Assembly (NCBI RefSeq): GCF_001571245.1
Contig: NZ_BCTK01000005.1
Coordinates: 1,143,452-1,207,451 of the forward strand
Reading direction: 5' to 3'
Length of the DNA: 64,000 nt
Origin: Achromobacter piechaudii NBRC 102461
GTDB taxonomy: Bacteria; Pseudomonadota; Gammaproteobacteria; Burkholderiales; Burkholderiaceae_B
Numbering within the stretch: position 1 is the first letter of the stretch; each line of letters opens with the position of its first letter. Of the stretch, positions 33,302 through 42,500 are shown piece after piece. A program made the position numbers and the translations under genes. A model generated the notes under the pieces. That model was given only the letters and a program-made list of their open reading frames with translations, had not been told where the DNA came from and did no database searches.

Positions 33302-34024
33302 ATGACGGAGCATACAAACAAGCAGTTTGACGCCGACCTGGAAAGCGTCCGTTCGCAGTTCTTGCAAATGGGCGGCTTGGTGGAAGCCATGATTCAGGAA
33401 GCGATCGACGCGCTGGCCACGGGCGACCTGTCGCTGGTGGAGAAGGTCCGTGAGCGGGAAAAGGAAGTCAACCGCCACGAAGTCGAGATCGACGAAAGCA
33501 TCAGCCGCATCCTGGCTCGTCACCAGCCCACCGCAATCGACCTGCGCATGCTGATGGCCGTCTCGAAAATGCTGACCGACATGGAGCGTTCGGGCGATGA
33601 GGCCGAGAAGGTCGCCACCGTGGCGCGCCGCATTCACGAGGCCGAGCTGCGCCACATTCCGGTGATCGAACTGCGCCACATGGCCGCCAATGTGCGCACC
33701 ATGCTGCATCAGGCGCTGGATGCGTTCGCGCGCCTTGACCCGATCCAGGCCGCCGCCGTGGTGCGCAGCGACAAGGAAGTGGACAAGGAATGGAAGGGCG
33801 CGCTGCGCCACCTGATCACTTACATGATCGAAGACCCGCGCACCATCTCGCGCGCTATCGACATGATCTTCATCGCGCGCGCGCTGGAGCGCATTGGCGA
33901 CCACGCCAAGAACATGTCCGAACGCGTCATCTACATGGTCAAGGGCGCCGATGTGCGTCACACGGGCGTGAAGAACACCGAGCGGTTGGCTCGCGGCGAA
34001 GAAGAGTCGGAAGACGACGCCTGA
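33302..34024 (+). CDS. phoU: Phosphate-signalling protein PhoU
   Basis: 240 residues from ATG 33302, preceded by AGGGAG; the frame is open further upstream. It consists of two three-helix PhoU repeats with the metal-binding signatures EVNRHEVEIDESI and DKEVDKEWKG, each followed by an arginine-rich helix (MERSGDEAEKVATVARR and ARALERIGDHAKNMSER). It dampens the PhoR-PhoB response when phosphate is plentiful by interacting with PstSCAB and PhoR. No pst or phoBR gene is adjacent, so it is a single-gene unit here. Confidence 0.96.
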   Translation: MTEHTNKQFDADLESVRSQFLQMGGLVEAMIQEAIDALATGDLSLVEKVREREKEVNRHEVEIDESISRILARHQPTAIDLRMLMAVSKMLTDMERSGDEAEKVATVARRIHEAELRHIPVIELRHMAANVRTMLHQALDAFARLDPIQAAAVVRSDKEVDKEWKGALRHLITYMIEDPRTISRAIDMIFIARALERIGDHAKNMSERVIYMVKGADVRHTGVKNTERLARGEEESEDDA

Positions 34025-34099
34025 TCACGTCCTCGCGGTAGCCAGGCAGTACGCCGCCACGCGGTCAGGCTGCGATTGCCTGCCTGGATATCAACAGAC

Positions 34100-34135
34100 A
34101 AAGACCCCGCGCGATATGCGACGGGGTCTTTTTTT
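34100..34135 (+). terminator. Intrinsic terminator of phoU
   Basis: AAAGACCCCG (34100-34109) pairs with CGGGGTCTTT (34122-34131), followed by a run of T. A strong, well-placed terminator about 75 bases after the stop. The converging gene on the minus strand may use it too. Confidence 0.92.
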
Positions 34136-34175
34136 GGGCCAGCGCTTGCGGCAGCAAAAACAGCAACCGCAACTG

Positions 34176-36125
34176 CTATAGCGGCAGCGTCGCGCCCTGG
34201 CAAAGCCGTGGGTCCGGCACGCCCGGCTTGCCCGCGTCGATGCGTCCGGCCAGCCGGCGTCCGAATGCGGGCAGGGCGGGAGCGCTGACTTCCACGTCGT
34301 ACCAACCTTCGCAGCCCGTGTACTTCAGTTCCAGCGCGCCGCCGGCGGGCACGTGCGCCATCGCGCGCCACCCGTCGCCCATGCGCGATTCCAGCTTCAC
34401 GGGCTGCGGCGTGTCGCTGTGATTGACCAGCCGCACGCGCACGCCAGAGGTCACCGGCACCAACTGCGCTTCCAGCGTGCCGCCGTCCTGCGCATCGCCC
34501 TTGAACTGGCGATGAAAGCCGTCGGGACCAAGCAGCCACAGATCGTAGATGCCTCCGGGGCCAACCCGCCAGCCGTCATCCAGCCGCGCGCCGGAGCCGA
34601 TGGTGTAGCGGCGGGGCGCGCGGGCCAGGTCGTGGCGGTCGTAGACGTGCAGCACGGCGGCCGCGCTGCCGGGGTTGCGCAAGGTGAGCCGATAGTGCTC
34701 GGCGTCGGCGGTCATGCGGCCCACGGCCTCCAGCGCGTAGGGCAGCGCGCACGCGTGGCGGTTGCTGTCGGGATGGTGCGGTCCGCGGTCGCCGCTGAAA
34801 TCGAAGGCCGAAGTCAGGTCGCCCGCCACGGCACGCCGCCACGGGCTGATGTTCGGTTCCGTCACGCCAAAGCGCGCTTCCAGAAAGCGGATCACCGAGG
34901 TGTGGTCGAACACCTGCGAATTGACCCAGCCGCCACGGCTCCAGGGCGACACCACCAGCATCGGCACGCGCGGCCCGAGGCCGAACGCGCGGCCATGCAA
35001 GGCCACCGGGTCTTCGGAAATGGCGCTGCGCCCCAGCCGGGCGTCATGGTATTCACCGTCCAACTCCACGGTTGACAGTCCGCCCGAGCAACCGTCCGTA
35101 TGACGCGCGGGCGGGGCGGGGGGAGGGGCGTGGTCAAAGAAGCAATCGTTCTCGTCGTAGGTGACGAGGAAGACGCAGCGGCTCCAGGATTCCGGATTGC
35201 TGGTCAGAATGTCCAGCACACGCTCCGCATACGCGCCGCCCCGTCCAGGGGAAGAGACTTCCGGATGCTCGGAGTCGGCTGTGGGCGCGATGATCCAGGA
35301 GACGGCCGGCAACTGGCCCGCAGCCACGTCGCGCGCCAGATCCTGCAACGTATGGGTGGACAGCGCACGGTCGCGTAGCGCGACGGATTCCGCGCTGCTG
35401 GCGTAGGCCTCGCGATACTGCCGGAAACCCGCCAGCGGATTGTCATTGAAGTTGTCCGCCATGTCCTGGTAGATGCGCCAGTCCACGCCGGCATCCTGCA
35501 AGCGCTCGGGGTAGGTGGTCCAGCGATAGCCTTCGCTGGCCGGGCCGAGGCGGTCGTAATGATTCACCAGTGCCGGTCCGCCTGCCGCGCCTGTCGGGTC
35601 GTTCGTGCCGGTCCACAGGAACAGGCGGTTCGGGTTGGTGCCCGCGTGCAACGAACAGTGATAGGCATCGCACACAGTGAATGCGTTGGCCAGCGCGGTC
35701 TGGAACGCGACTTCCTGGCCGGTGTACGCGCCCATGCCCAGGCGGCCCTTGGCCGGCAGCCATTGGTCCATGCGGCCGTCGTTCCATGCCTGCTGCGCGT
35801 CGCTCCAGGTATGCGGCGTGATGTAGCCGACGGGCGTGTCGCTCGCGTACTCGGCGTTCAGCGGATAGGGCCGGCATGCGTTGGCGCCGTCCGTTTGCGT
35901 CAGCACGTTGCCGGCAAGCGTTGGAACCGGATGTGGGTCGGCGAAACCGCGCACGCCGGGCATGGTGCCGAAATAGTGGTCGAACGACCGGTTTTCCTGC
36001 ATCAGAACGACAACGTGCCGCACGTCGCGCAGTGTGCCCGTCTGGCGGTCGGGCTCGATCGCCATGGCGCGCTGGATGGACGACGGCGGATCGGCGGGGA
36101 GAGGCAAGCGCGATTCTTGTTTCAT
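34176..36125 (-). CDS. Phospholipase C (phosphocholine-specific) family protein without a signal peptide
   Basis: 649 residues. The phosphoesterase domain shows HVVVLMQENRSFDHYFGT, TNPNRLFLWTGTND, SWIIAPTADSEHPE, VTYDENDCFFDH and the C-terminal VVSPWSRGGWVNSQVFDHTSVIRFLE, as in PlcN/PlcH-type enzymes. Two small C-terminal domains of the DUF756 type follow (VYDRHDL and SGVRVRLVNHSD). The family is normally exported by Tat with an RR motif. Here the protein starts at QESRLPLPADPPSSIQRAM, already at the post-signal segment. Either it acts in the cytoplasm or its signal was lost. Minus strand, converging on phoU. Confidence 0.9.
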   Translation of the reverse strand: MKQESRLPLPADPPSSIQRAMAIEPDRQTGTLRDVRHVVVLMQENRSFDHYFGTMPGVRGFADPHPVPTLAGNVLTQTDGANACRPYPLNAEYASDTPVGYITPHTWSDAQQAWNDGRMDQWLPAKGRLGMGAYTGQEVAFQTALANAFTVCDAYHCSLHAGTNPNRLFLWTGTNDPTGAAGGPALVNHYDRLGPASEGYRWTTYPERLQDAGVDWRIYQDMADNFNDNPLAGFRQYREAYASSAESVALRDRALSTHTLQDLARDVAAGQLPAVSWIIAPTADSEHPEVSSPGRGGAYAERVLDILTSNPESWSRCVFLVTYDENDCFFDHAPPPAPPARHTDGCSGGLSTVELDGEYHDARLGRSAISEDPVALHGRAFGLGPRVPMLVVSPWSRGGWVNSQVFDHTSVIRFLEARFGVTEPNISPWRRAVAGDLTSAFDFSGDRGPHHPDSNRHACALPYALEAVGRMTADAEHYRLTLRNPGSAAAVLHVYDRHDLARAPRRYTIGSGARLDDGWRVGPGGIYDLWLLGPDGFHRQFKGDAQDGGTLEAQLVPVTSGVRVRLVNHSDTPQPVKLESRMGDGWRAMAHVPAGGALELKYTGCEGWYDVEVSAPALPAFGRRLAGRIDAGKPGVPDPRLCQGATLPL

Positions 36126-36204
36126 GACAGCATTAATACGGCCGGCAAACTTCGATCTTAAGGGCTGCTTCAGGTGGCTTGGGCGCGCTTTCGCGACGTC
36201 GTCC

Positions 36205-36236
36205 GAAAAAGCAAAGCCCCTCGCGAACGAGGGGCT
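36205..36236 (-). terminator. Intrinsic terminator of yggX
   Basis: On the minus strand AGCCCCTCG-TTCG-CGAGGGGCT (36236-36215) is followed by TTGCTTTTT. It lies about 48 bases after the yggX stop and directly before the phospholipase gene's promoter region. Confidence 0.9.
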
Positions 36237-36283
36237 CGATGAGGGGGGCGCCGTCCGCCGCGCGGCAGGGCGGCGCGCCTGGA

Positions 36284-36556
36284 TCAGGCCGAGGGCGGAA
36301 CGTAGCCGTGGGCTTCCACCGTGCCGTCTTCGAACAGGAAGCGTTCCATCTGTTCCTTCAGGTACTTGCGGGCGCGGGCATCGGCCAGGTTCAGGCGGTT
36401 TTCATTGACCAGACGCGTCTGGATGGCTTTCCACTCTTCCCAGGCTTCCTTGGAAATGCTCTGCCAGATTTTCGTGCCGAGTTCACCGGGATAGGGGGGG
36501 AAATCCAGCCCTTCGGCTTCACGCTTCAATTTCACACAGTTGACGATACGGGACAT
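36284..36556 (-). CDS. yggX: Fe(II)-trafficking / oxidative-damage protection protein YggX
   Basis: 90 residues with the unmistakable start [10 protein letters not shown], then [27 protein letters not shown] and [18 protein letters not shown]. It protects iron-sulphur clusters and is thought to carry or buffer iron. The gene is monocistronic, with its own terminator, between argA (upstream on the same strand) and the phospholipase gene. Confidence 0.97.
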   Translation of the reverse strand: MSRIVNCVKLKREAEGLDFPPYPGELGTKIWQSISKEAWEEWKAIQTRLVNENRLNLADARARKYLKEQMERFLFEDGTVEAHGYVPPSA

Positions 36557-36670
36557 GGTTCGCTGCCGAAAATAGGATAACGCCGTATTTTAGCGGGCTT
36601 GGCGCGGTAAGGGCGCCAAGCCCCTTCGGACACTGGGGAAGGCCGGGCTGCCCCGTGCCTGCCTCGCCCG

Positions 36671-38029
36671 TTACAGCTTCTTGATGAACACCAGGCTGTT
36701 GCGCGAACGGTTGTAATTGTTCTGCTTTTCGCGCGGCAGGTCGGTGATGCCGCCTTGCACGAAGCCGCGCTTCATGAACCAGTGCGAGGTGCGCGTGGTC
36801 AGCACGAAAAGCCGCTTGGCGCCGGTGGCCCGCGCACGCGATTCCATGTGGCGCAGCAGGATCTCGCCTTCGCCCGAGCCCTGCCATTCCGGGTGCACGA
36901 TCAGGCACGCCATTTCGGCCATCTGTTCGTCGGCGAACGTGTGCAGCGCGGCGCAGCCGTAGATCACGCCGTCGTGCTCCAGCACGGTGAAGTTTTCCAC
37001 GTCGCGCTCGATCACGCTGCGCGGGCGCGGCACCAGCGTGCCGTCCGCTTCCAGCGGTTCGATGAGGCTCAGGATGGCGCCTACGTCGTCGATCGTGGCG
37101 GCGCGCAGATCGTCCAGCGTGTCTTCCACCACCATGGTTCCCACGCCATCGTGGGTGAAGATTTCCAGCAGCACGCTGCCATCCAGCGCGAAGGGCAAGA
37201 GGTGCGCGCGGGCTACGCCGCGCTTGACCGCCAGGGATGCGTATTGCAGGAAGGCGTGCGTTTCTTCGTCGAGTTCGCCGCCCGCCAGGAGCGCGTCGGC
37301 ATCAATGCGCGCCAGTTCGGTATCCAGCGAGCCGTCATCGTTCAGCACGCCCTGCGAGCTGGACAGGAAGATCAGTTTTTCGGCGCGCAGCGCCACGGCG
37401 ACGCTGGTGGCCAGGTCTTCCATGGCCAGATTGAACGCATCGCCGGTCGGCGAAAAGCCCAGCGGCGACAGCAGCACGACCGACGAACCTTTCTCGATGG
37501 CGAACTTCAGCGCCTCGACGTCGATCTTGCGCACCTGGCCGGTGTGCTTGTAGTCCACGCCGTCCAGCACGCCGGTGGGGCGGGCCGTGACGAAATTGCC
37601 CGAGATGACGCGGATGTGCGCGTGCGACATCGGCGTGTTGGGCAGGCCCTGGCTGAACGCGGCCTCGATATCCAGGCGGATTTCGCCGGCGGCTTCCTTG
37701 GCGCATTCCAGCGCGGCCGCGTCGGTGGGAGCCAGCCCGCGGTCGAATTGCTGGGTGTAGCCCTTCAAGCGCAGCTGTTCATTGACCTGGGGGCGCGAGC
37801 CGTGCACCAGCACCAGGCGGATGCCCAGGGAAGACAGCAGCGACAGATCCTGCACCAGCGCGTTGAGCGCGCCGGCCTGCACCAGTTCGCCGCCGAACGC
37901 CACCACGAACGTCTTGCCTCGGAATGCGTGCACATAGGGCGCCACGTCTCGAAACCATCGGACGAACTGGGCGGGTGCGAATTCTGGGGCTTCAAGGGCG
38001 GAGACGGTGTCTGGTTCCAGGTCGGGCAT
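36671..38029 (-). CDS. argA: Amino-acid N-acetyltransferase (N-acetylglutamate synthase)
   Basis: 452 residues from the Met at 38029 (MPDLEPDTVS); an upstream Met at 38083 is in frame but has no ribosome site. The N-terminal amino-acid-kinase-like domain has FVVAFGGELVQAG, LVLVHGSRPQV and SPLGFSPTGDAFNLAMED. The C-terminal GNAT domain has MACLIVHPEWQGSGEGEILLRHM with the acetyl-CoA loop. It makes N-acetylglutamate, the first step of arginine synthesis, and is usually feedback-inhibited by arginine. It is about 33 kb from argD-argF. It is divergent from hrpA. Confidence 0.96.
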   Translation of the reverse strand: MPDLEPDTVSALEAPEFAPAQFVRWFRDVAPYVHAFRGKTFVVAFGGELVQAGALNALVQDLSLLSSLGIRLVLVHGSRPQVNEQLRLKGYTQQFDRGLAPTDAAALECAKEAAGEIRLDIEAAFSQGLPNTPMSHAHIRVISGNFVTARPTGVLDGVDYKHTGQVRKIDVEALKFAIEKGSSVVLLSPLGFSPTGDAFNLAMEDLATSVAVALRAEKLIFLSSSQGVLNDDGSLDTELARIDADALLAGGELDEETHAFLQYASLAVKRGVARAHLLPFALDGSVLLEIFTHDGVGTMVVEDTLDDLRAATIDDVGAILSLIEPLEADGTLVPRPRSVIERDVENFTVLEHDGVIYGCAALHTFADEQMAEMACLIVHPEWQGSGEGEILLRHMESRARATGAKRLFVLTTRTSHWFMKRGFVQGGITDLPREKQNNYNRSRNSLVFIKKL

Positions 38030-38214
38030 GATGGGCGGAGGGATTCCTGAGAGTCGGTAAAAACGCGGCGCCTGCCGCGTCATAGCGCCGTCGCGTGACG
38101 GCGTGGCGAAATTATATGGCCCACGGGAAGATGCGCAGGCGGAAAATCAGCGCTAATTTAGTGCCGGATTTCCACGAAATCAGAGTGCTTGCCGGCAGAC
38201 AAGCCATAGAAATT

Positions 38215-38220
38215 TATAAT
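38215..38220 (+). promoter_or_regulatory. Consensus -10 box upstream of hrpA
   Basis: A perfect TATAAT lies in a locally AT-rich stretch of the argA-hrpA gap. Transcription would start near 38227, about 18 bases before the chosen hrpA start. No good -35 at 16-18 bases is present. Confidence 0.5.
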
Positions 38221-38244
38221 GCCGGGCTAACCGGACTATCGTAC

Positions 38245-41200
38245 ATGCCTGAATCATCCCGCCCGCGGGCGCCCAAAGCGGCTGCTCCGGGGGCTACCGA
38301 CGCGTCGTCGGCCCCGACCGAGGTTTCGCGCGCACCCCGCCGATCGCCACGCCCGGCAAACGCCGAACGCCCCGAGCGTGCGGCGCGCGCTGCAACTGCC
38401 GAGGGTGCTGAACGTCCCGCGCGTGCCGAACATGCTGAACGGGGCGAGCGCCCCGCCGCACGTGCGGAGCGTCCCGAGGGTGGGGGGCGTCCTGCCCGCG
38501 CCGAACGTCCCGCACGCGGGGACCGTCCGGCACGCGCTGAACGTGGCGACCGTCCTGCGCGCGCTGAACGTCCAGAACGCGGGGACCGCGTCGACCGTCC
38601 CGAGCGCCCGATCCCTGTCGTCACCTATCCCGAAGACCTGCCCGTCAGTGCGCGCAGGCAGGAAATCGCGCGCGCGATTGCGGGCCATCAGGTCGTGATC
38701 GTCAGTGGCGAGACGGGCTCGGGCAAGACCACGCAGTTGCCCAAGATCTGCCTGGAGCTGGGCCGTGGCCGCCAGAAGATGATCGGCCATACGCAGCCGC
38801 GCCGCCTGGCCGCTACCTCGGTCGCCAAGCGCATCGCCGAAGAGCTGAACACGCCGATGGGTGAAGTGGTGGGCTATCAGGTGCGCTTCAACGACCGCAC
38901 CGGTCCGAACGCGTCGATCAAGCTGATGACCGATGGCATTCTGCTGGCCGAGTCGCAGCGCGATCCGCTGCTGCGCCGCTACGACACCATCATCATCGAC
39001 GAGGCGCACGAGCGCAGCCTGAACATCGATTTCTTGCTGGGCTACCTCAAGCAGCTGCTGCCGCGCCGCCCGGACCTGAAACTGATCATCACGTCGGCCA
39101 CGATCGACGCCGACCGGTTCGCCAAGCATTTCGCGGCGTCGGAAGACAAGCCCGCGCCGGTCATCGAGGTGTCGGGCCGCCTCTATCCGGTGGAGGTGCG
39201 CTATCGCCCCGTGCGTGAGGAGCCGGCCGAGGATGCGGCCGCGCCCGCCGCCAAGCCGGGCCGCGACCGCGAACGCATGTCGGGCGACGAAGAACGCGAC
39301 CTGATCGACGCCATCGTCGACGCCGTGGACGAATGCGCGCGCCATGGCCCGGGCGACGTGCTGGTGTTCCTGCCGGGCGAACGCGAAATCCGCGAATCCG
39401 CCGAGGCCCTGCGCAAGCGCCACCCGGCCGGCACCGAAGTGCTGCCGCTGTACGCGCGCCTGTCGCAGGCCGAGCAGGAACAGATCTTCCATCCGCGCAC
39501 CAATGCGCGCCGCATCGTGCTGGCCACGAACGTGGCCGAAACCTCGCTGACGGTGCCCGGCATCCGCTTCGTGGTCGATAGCGGCCTGGCGCGCATTAAG
39601 CGATATTCGTGGCGCAACAAGGTCGAGCAACTGCGCATCGAGCCGATCAGCCGCGCCTCGGCCAACCAGCGCGCGGGCCGTTGCGGCCGCGTGGGGCCGG
39701 GCCTTTGCATCCGGCTTTACGACGAGCTGGATTTCAACAATCGCGCGCCCTTCACCGACCCGGAAGTGCTGCGCTCGTCGCTGGCGTCCGTCATCCTGCG
39801 GATGAAGTCGCTGAAGCTGGACGATATCGAACAGTTTCCCTTCGTCGAGGCCCCGCCGGGCCGCGCGGTGGCCGACGGCTATCACCTGCTGCAAGAGCTG
39901 GGCGCCATCGAACTGGCGTCCACGTCGGACGACGATGCCGAGGCCACCCGGACCGGCGCGTCCTTTGTGCTGACGCAGACGGGCCACGAACTGGCCAAGC
40001 TGCCGGTGGACCCGCGCATCGGCCGCATGATCCTGGCCGCGCGCGAACATCAATGCCTGGCCGAGATGCTGATCATCGCTTCGGCGCTGTCGGTGCAGGA
40101 CGCGCGCGACCGGCCCATGCAGGAACGCGAAGCCGCCGAGGCCGCGCACGCGAAGTTTGCCGACGACAAATCGGAATTCATTTCCTTCCTGAAGCTGTGG
40201 CGCTGGTATGGCGAGCAGGTCCAGCACAAGGCCTCGCAGCGCAAGCTGGTCGGCCTGTTGCGGCAGAACTTCCTGTCGCCCATCCGGCTGCGCGAATGGC
40301 ACGATGTGCATACGCAGCTGGCGGCGCTGGTGGGCGAGCAGGGCTGGCGCGTGAACCAGGCCGAGGCCACCTACGAGCAGCTGCATCTGGCGCTGCTGTC
40401 GGGCCTGTTGGGCAATATCGGTTTCAAGAGCGACGAAGGCGGCCATTACCAGGGCGCGCGTGAAATCCGCTTCCACATCCATCCGGGCTCGCGCCTGGTC
40501 AAGAAGGCGGGGCGCTGGATCATGGCGGCCGAGCTGGTCGAGACCACGCGCCTGTATGCGCGCTGCGTGGCGCGCATCGATCCGGTGTGGCTGGAAAAGG
40601 TGGGCGCGCATCTGATCCGCAAGAATTGGTCAGACCCGCGTTGGGAAAAGAAGGCCGGGCAGGTGGTCGCCAACGAGCGCGCCACGCTGTACGGGCTGAC
40701 GATATACACCGGCCGGCGCATCCATTACGGCCGAGTCAACCCGACGCAGGCGCGCGAACTGTTCATCCGTCAGGCCCTGGTGCCCGGCGAGATCGACACG
40801 CGCCTGGCGTTCGTCGCGCACAACCGCAAGCTGATCGCGGGCATCGAAAAACTGGAGCACCAGACTCGCCGCCCCGACATCCTGGTGGACGACGAGCTGA
40901 TCTACGCGTTCTACGACCGCCAGCTACCCGCCGACATTTCGCAGACGGCGTCGCTGGAAAAGTGGGTGGCCAGCCTGGACAAGGCCGCCGCCGCCAAGCT
41001 GATGCTGACCCGCGACGAGCTGATGCGTCACGAAGCCGCGGGCGTCACGACCGATGTCTTTCCCAAAAAGGTGGAATGGCAGGGCGTGACCATGGCGCTG
41101 GACTACCACTTCGAGCCGGGTTCGCCGCGCGATGGCGTGACGCTGTCGGTGCCGCTGTTTGCGCTGAACCAGATCGATCCGGCCCGCTGCGAGTGGCTGG

Positions 41201-42435
41201 TGCCCGGCATGCTCAAGGAAAAGGTGCATCTGCTGCTGAAGTCGCTGCCGCAGAAGCTGCGTCGCCACTGCGTGCCGCTGCCGGACTACGCCGCCGGCTT
41301 CTACGAGCGCTGGTTTGAACGGCAAGCCGACCCGCAGCAAGGGCTGGTCGAGGCGATCATTGCCGACATGTGGGACCAGGTGCAGGTGCGCCCCGCCGTG
41401 GGCGACTTCAAGCTTGAAACCTTGCCCGCGCATCTGTTCATGAATTTCCGCGTGGTGGACGAACACGGCCGCATGCTGGCGGCCGGCCGCAATCTGGCGC
41501 AGTTGCGGGCCGAATTCGGCAAGCAGGCGCAGGCCACGTTCCAGCAACTGGCCGCCAGCGATACGCAGGTGGCGCAGGCGCTGGCGCATGAAAACCTGAC
41601 GACCTGGTCGTTCGGCCCCTTGCCCGAGATCATGGAGATCAAGCGGCGCGGCCAGTCAGTGATCGGCTATCCGGCGTTGGTGGACCGTGGCACGCATTGC
41701 GATCTGGACGTGTTCGATGACCCGGATGAGGCCCGCAAGCATCATCGGGCAGGTTTGCTGCGGCTGTTCCGGCTGGGGCTGCGCGAGCAGGTCAAGTTCC
41801 TGGAAAAGAACCTGGCCGACCTGACCAAGATCAGCATGTTGTACATGACGCTGGGCACGCAGGAAGAATTGCGCGACCAGATCATCGACTGCGCGCTGGG
41901 GCAGGCGTGCCTGGCCGAACCGTGGCCGGTGAACGAGCAGCAATTCGATGCCCGTCGGGCGGAAGGCAAGGGACGGCTGGGGCTGTTGGCGCAGGAAGTG
42001 GCCCGGCTGGCCGGCGCCGTGCTGACCGAGTACGCCGCTGTGCAGCGCAAGCTGCCGCAGGCCAAGCCGCACGCATCGGCGTATGCCGACTTGCAGCAGC
42101 AGCTGGGCGCGCTGATGCCCAAGTGGTTCATCCGCGATACGCCCTACGCGCAGCTGTCGCACTACCCGCGCTACCTGAAGGCGGCCGTCGCCCGTATCGA
42201 CAAGTTGCGCGCCGATCCGGCGCGCGATGCGAAGCTGGTGGCCGAGATGGCGCCGCTGCTGACGCAGTACCAGCGCGCGCGGTCGGCGCTCAAGGGCGCG
42301 CCGGACCCGCGCCTGGACGAGTTCCGGTGGCTGCTTGAAGAGCTGAGGGTGGCGTTGTTCGCGCAGGAGCTGCGCACGCCGATGCCGGTTTCGGTAAAGC
42401 GGCTGATGAAAAGCTGGGAGTCGCTCAAGCGCTGA
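38245..42435 (+). CDS. hrpA: ATP-dependent RNA helicase HrpA with a low-complexity N-terminal extension
   Basis: 1396 residues from ATG 38245, chosen because the TATAAT box places the transcript start just upstream; the frame is open for 50 more codons. Residues 1-125 are repetitive and rich in Ala, Arg, Glu and Pro (for example RPARAERP and RGDRPARAERGDRP), with no counterpart in the helicase core and probably disordered. The DEAH core follows: Walker A GETGSGKT at about 155-162, DEAH at IIIDEAHERS, SAT at LIITSATIDA, and RAGRCGR in QRAGRCGRVGPG. The HA2, OB and DUF3418 C-terminal parts follow. E. coli HrpA rescues stalled ribosomes. Confidence 0.95.
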   Translation: MPESSRPRAPKAAAPGATDASSAPTEVSRAPRRSPRPANAERPERAARAATAEGAERPARAEHAERGERPAARAERPEGGGRPARAERPARGDRPARAERGDRPARAERPERGDRVDRPERPIPVVTYPEDLPVSARRQEIARAIAGHQVVIVSGETGSGKTTQLPKICLELGRGRQKMIGHTQPRRLAATSVAKRIAEELNTPMGEVVGYQVRFNDRTGPNASIKLMTDGILLAESQRDPLLRRYDTIIIDEAHERSLNIDFLLGYLKQLLPRRPDLKLIITSATIDADRFAKHFAASEDKPAPVIEVSGRLYPVEVRYRPVREEPAEDAAAPAAKPGRDRERMSGDEERDLIDAIVDAVDECARHGPGDVLVFLPGEREIRESAEALRKRHPAGTEVLPLYARLSQAEQEQIFHPRTNARRIVLATNVAETSLTVPGIRFVVDSGLARIKRYSWRNKVEQLRIEPISRASANQRAGRCGRVGPGLCIRLYDELDFNNRAPFTDPEVLRSSLASVILRMKSLKLDDIEQFPFVEAPPGRAVADGYHLLQELGAIELASTSDDDAEATRTGASFVLTQTGHELAKLPVDPRIGRMILAAREHQCLAEMLIIASALSVQDARDRPMQEREAAEAAHAKFADDKSEFISFLKLWRWYGEQVQHKASQRKLVGLLRQNFLSPIRLREWHDVHTQLAALVGEQGWRVNQAEATYEQLHLALLSGLLGNIGFKSDEGGHYQGAREIRFHIHPGSRLVKKAGRWIMAAELVETTRLYARCVARIDPVWLEKVGAHLIRKNWSDPRWEKKAGQVVANERATLYGLTIYTGRRIHYGRVNPTQARELFIRQALVPGEIDTRLAFVAHNRKLIAGIEKLEHQTRRPDILVDDELIYAFYDRQLPADISQTASLEKWVASLDKAAAAKLMLTRDELMRHEAAGVTTDVFPKKVEWQGVTMALDYHFEPGSPRDGVTLSVPLFALNQIDPARCEWLVPGMLKEKVHLLLKSLPQKLRRHCVPLPDYAAGFYERWFERQADPQQGLVEAIIADMWDQVQVRPAVGDFKLETLPAHLFMNFRVVDEHGRMLAAGRNLAQLRAEFGKQAQATFQQLAASDTQVAQALAHENLTTWSFGPLPEIMEIKRRGQSVIGYPALVDRGTHCDLDVFDDPDEARKHHRAGLLRLFRLGLREQVKFLEKNLADLTKISMLYMTLGTQEELRDQIIDCALGQACLAEPWPVNEQQFDARRAEGKGRLGLLAQEVARLAGAVLTEYAAVQRKLPQAKPHASAYADLQQQLGALMPKWFIRDTPYAQLSHYPRYLKAAVARIDKLRADPARDAKLVAEMAPLLTQYQRARSALKGAPDPRLDEFRWLLEELRVALFAQELRTPMPVSVKRLMKSWESLKR

Positions 42436-42455
42436 GGGGGATTCCGGTTGGCGGG

Positions 42456-42481
42456 GGCCCGCGCGCAAAGCGCGCGTGGCC
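42456..42481. terminator. GC hairpin between converging hrpA and lpxO
   Basis: GGCC-C-GCGCGC (42456-42466) pairs with GCGCGC-GT-GGCC (42470-42481) around an AAA loop. There is no T run, but the position between convergent genes supports a terminator. Confidence 0.55.
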
Positions 42482-42500
42482 GCCCGGCCGAATGCTTACT

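Noticed and set aside
38254..40611. Long open frame antisense to hrpA (785 codons)
   Set aside because: It mirrors the codon bias of hrpA on the opposite strand, has no recognisable domain and is rich in His, Arg and Gln as expected of antisense GC-rich frames.
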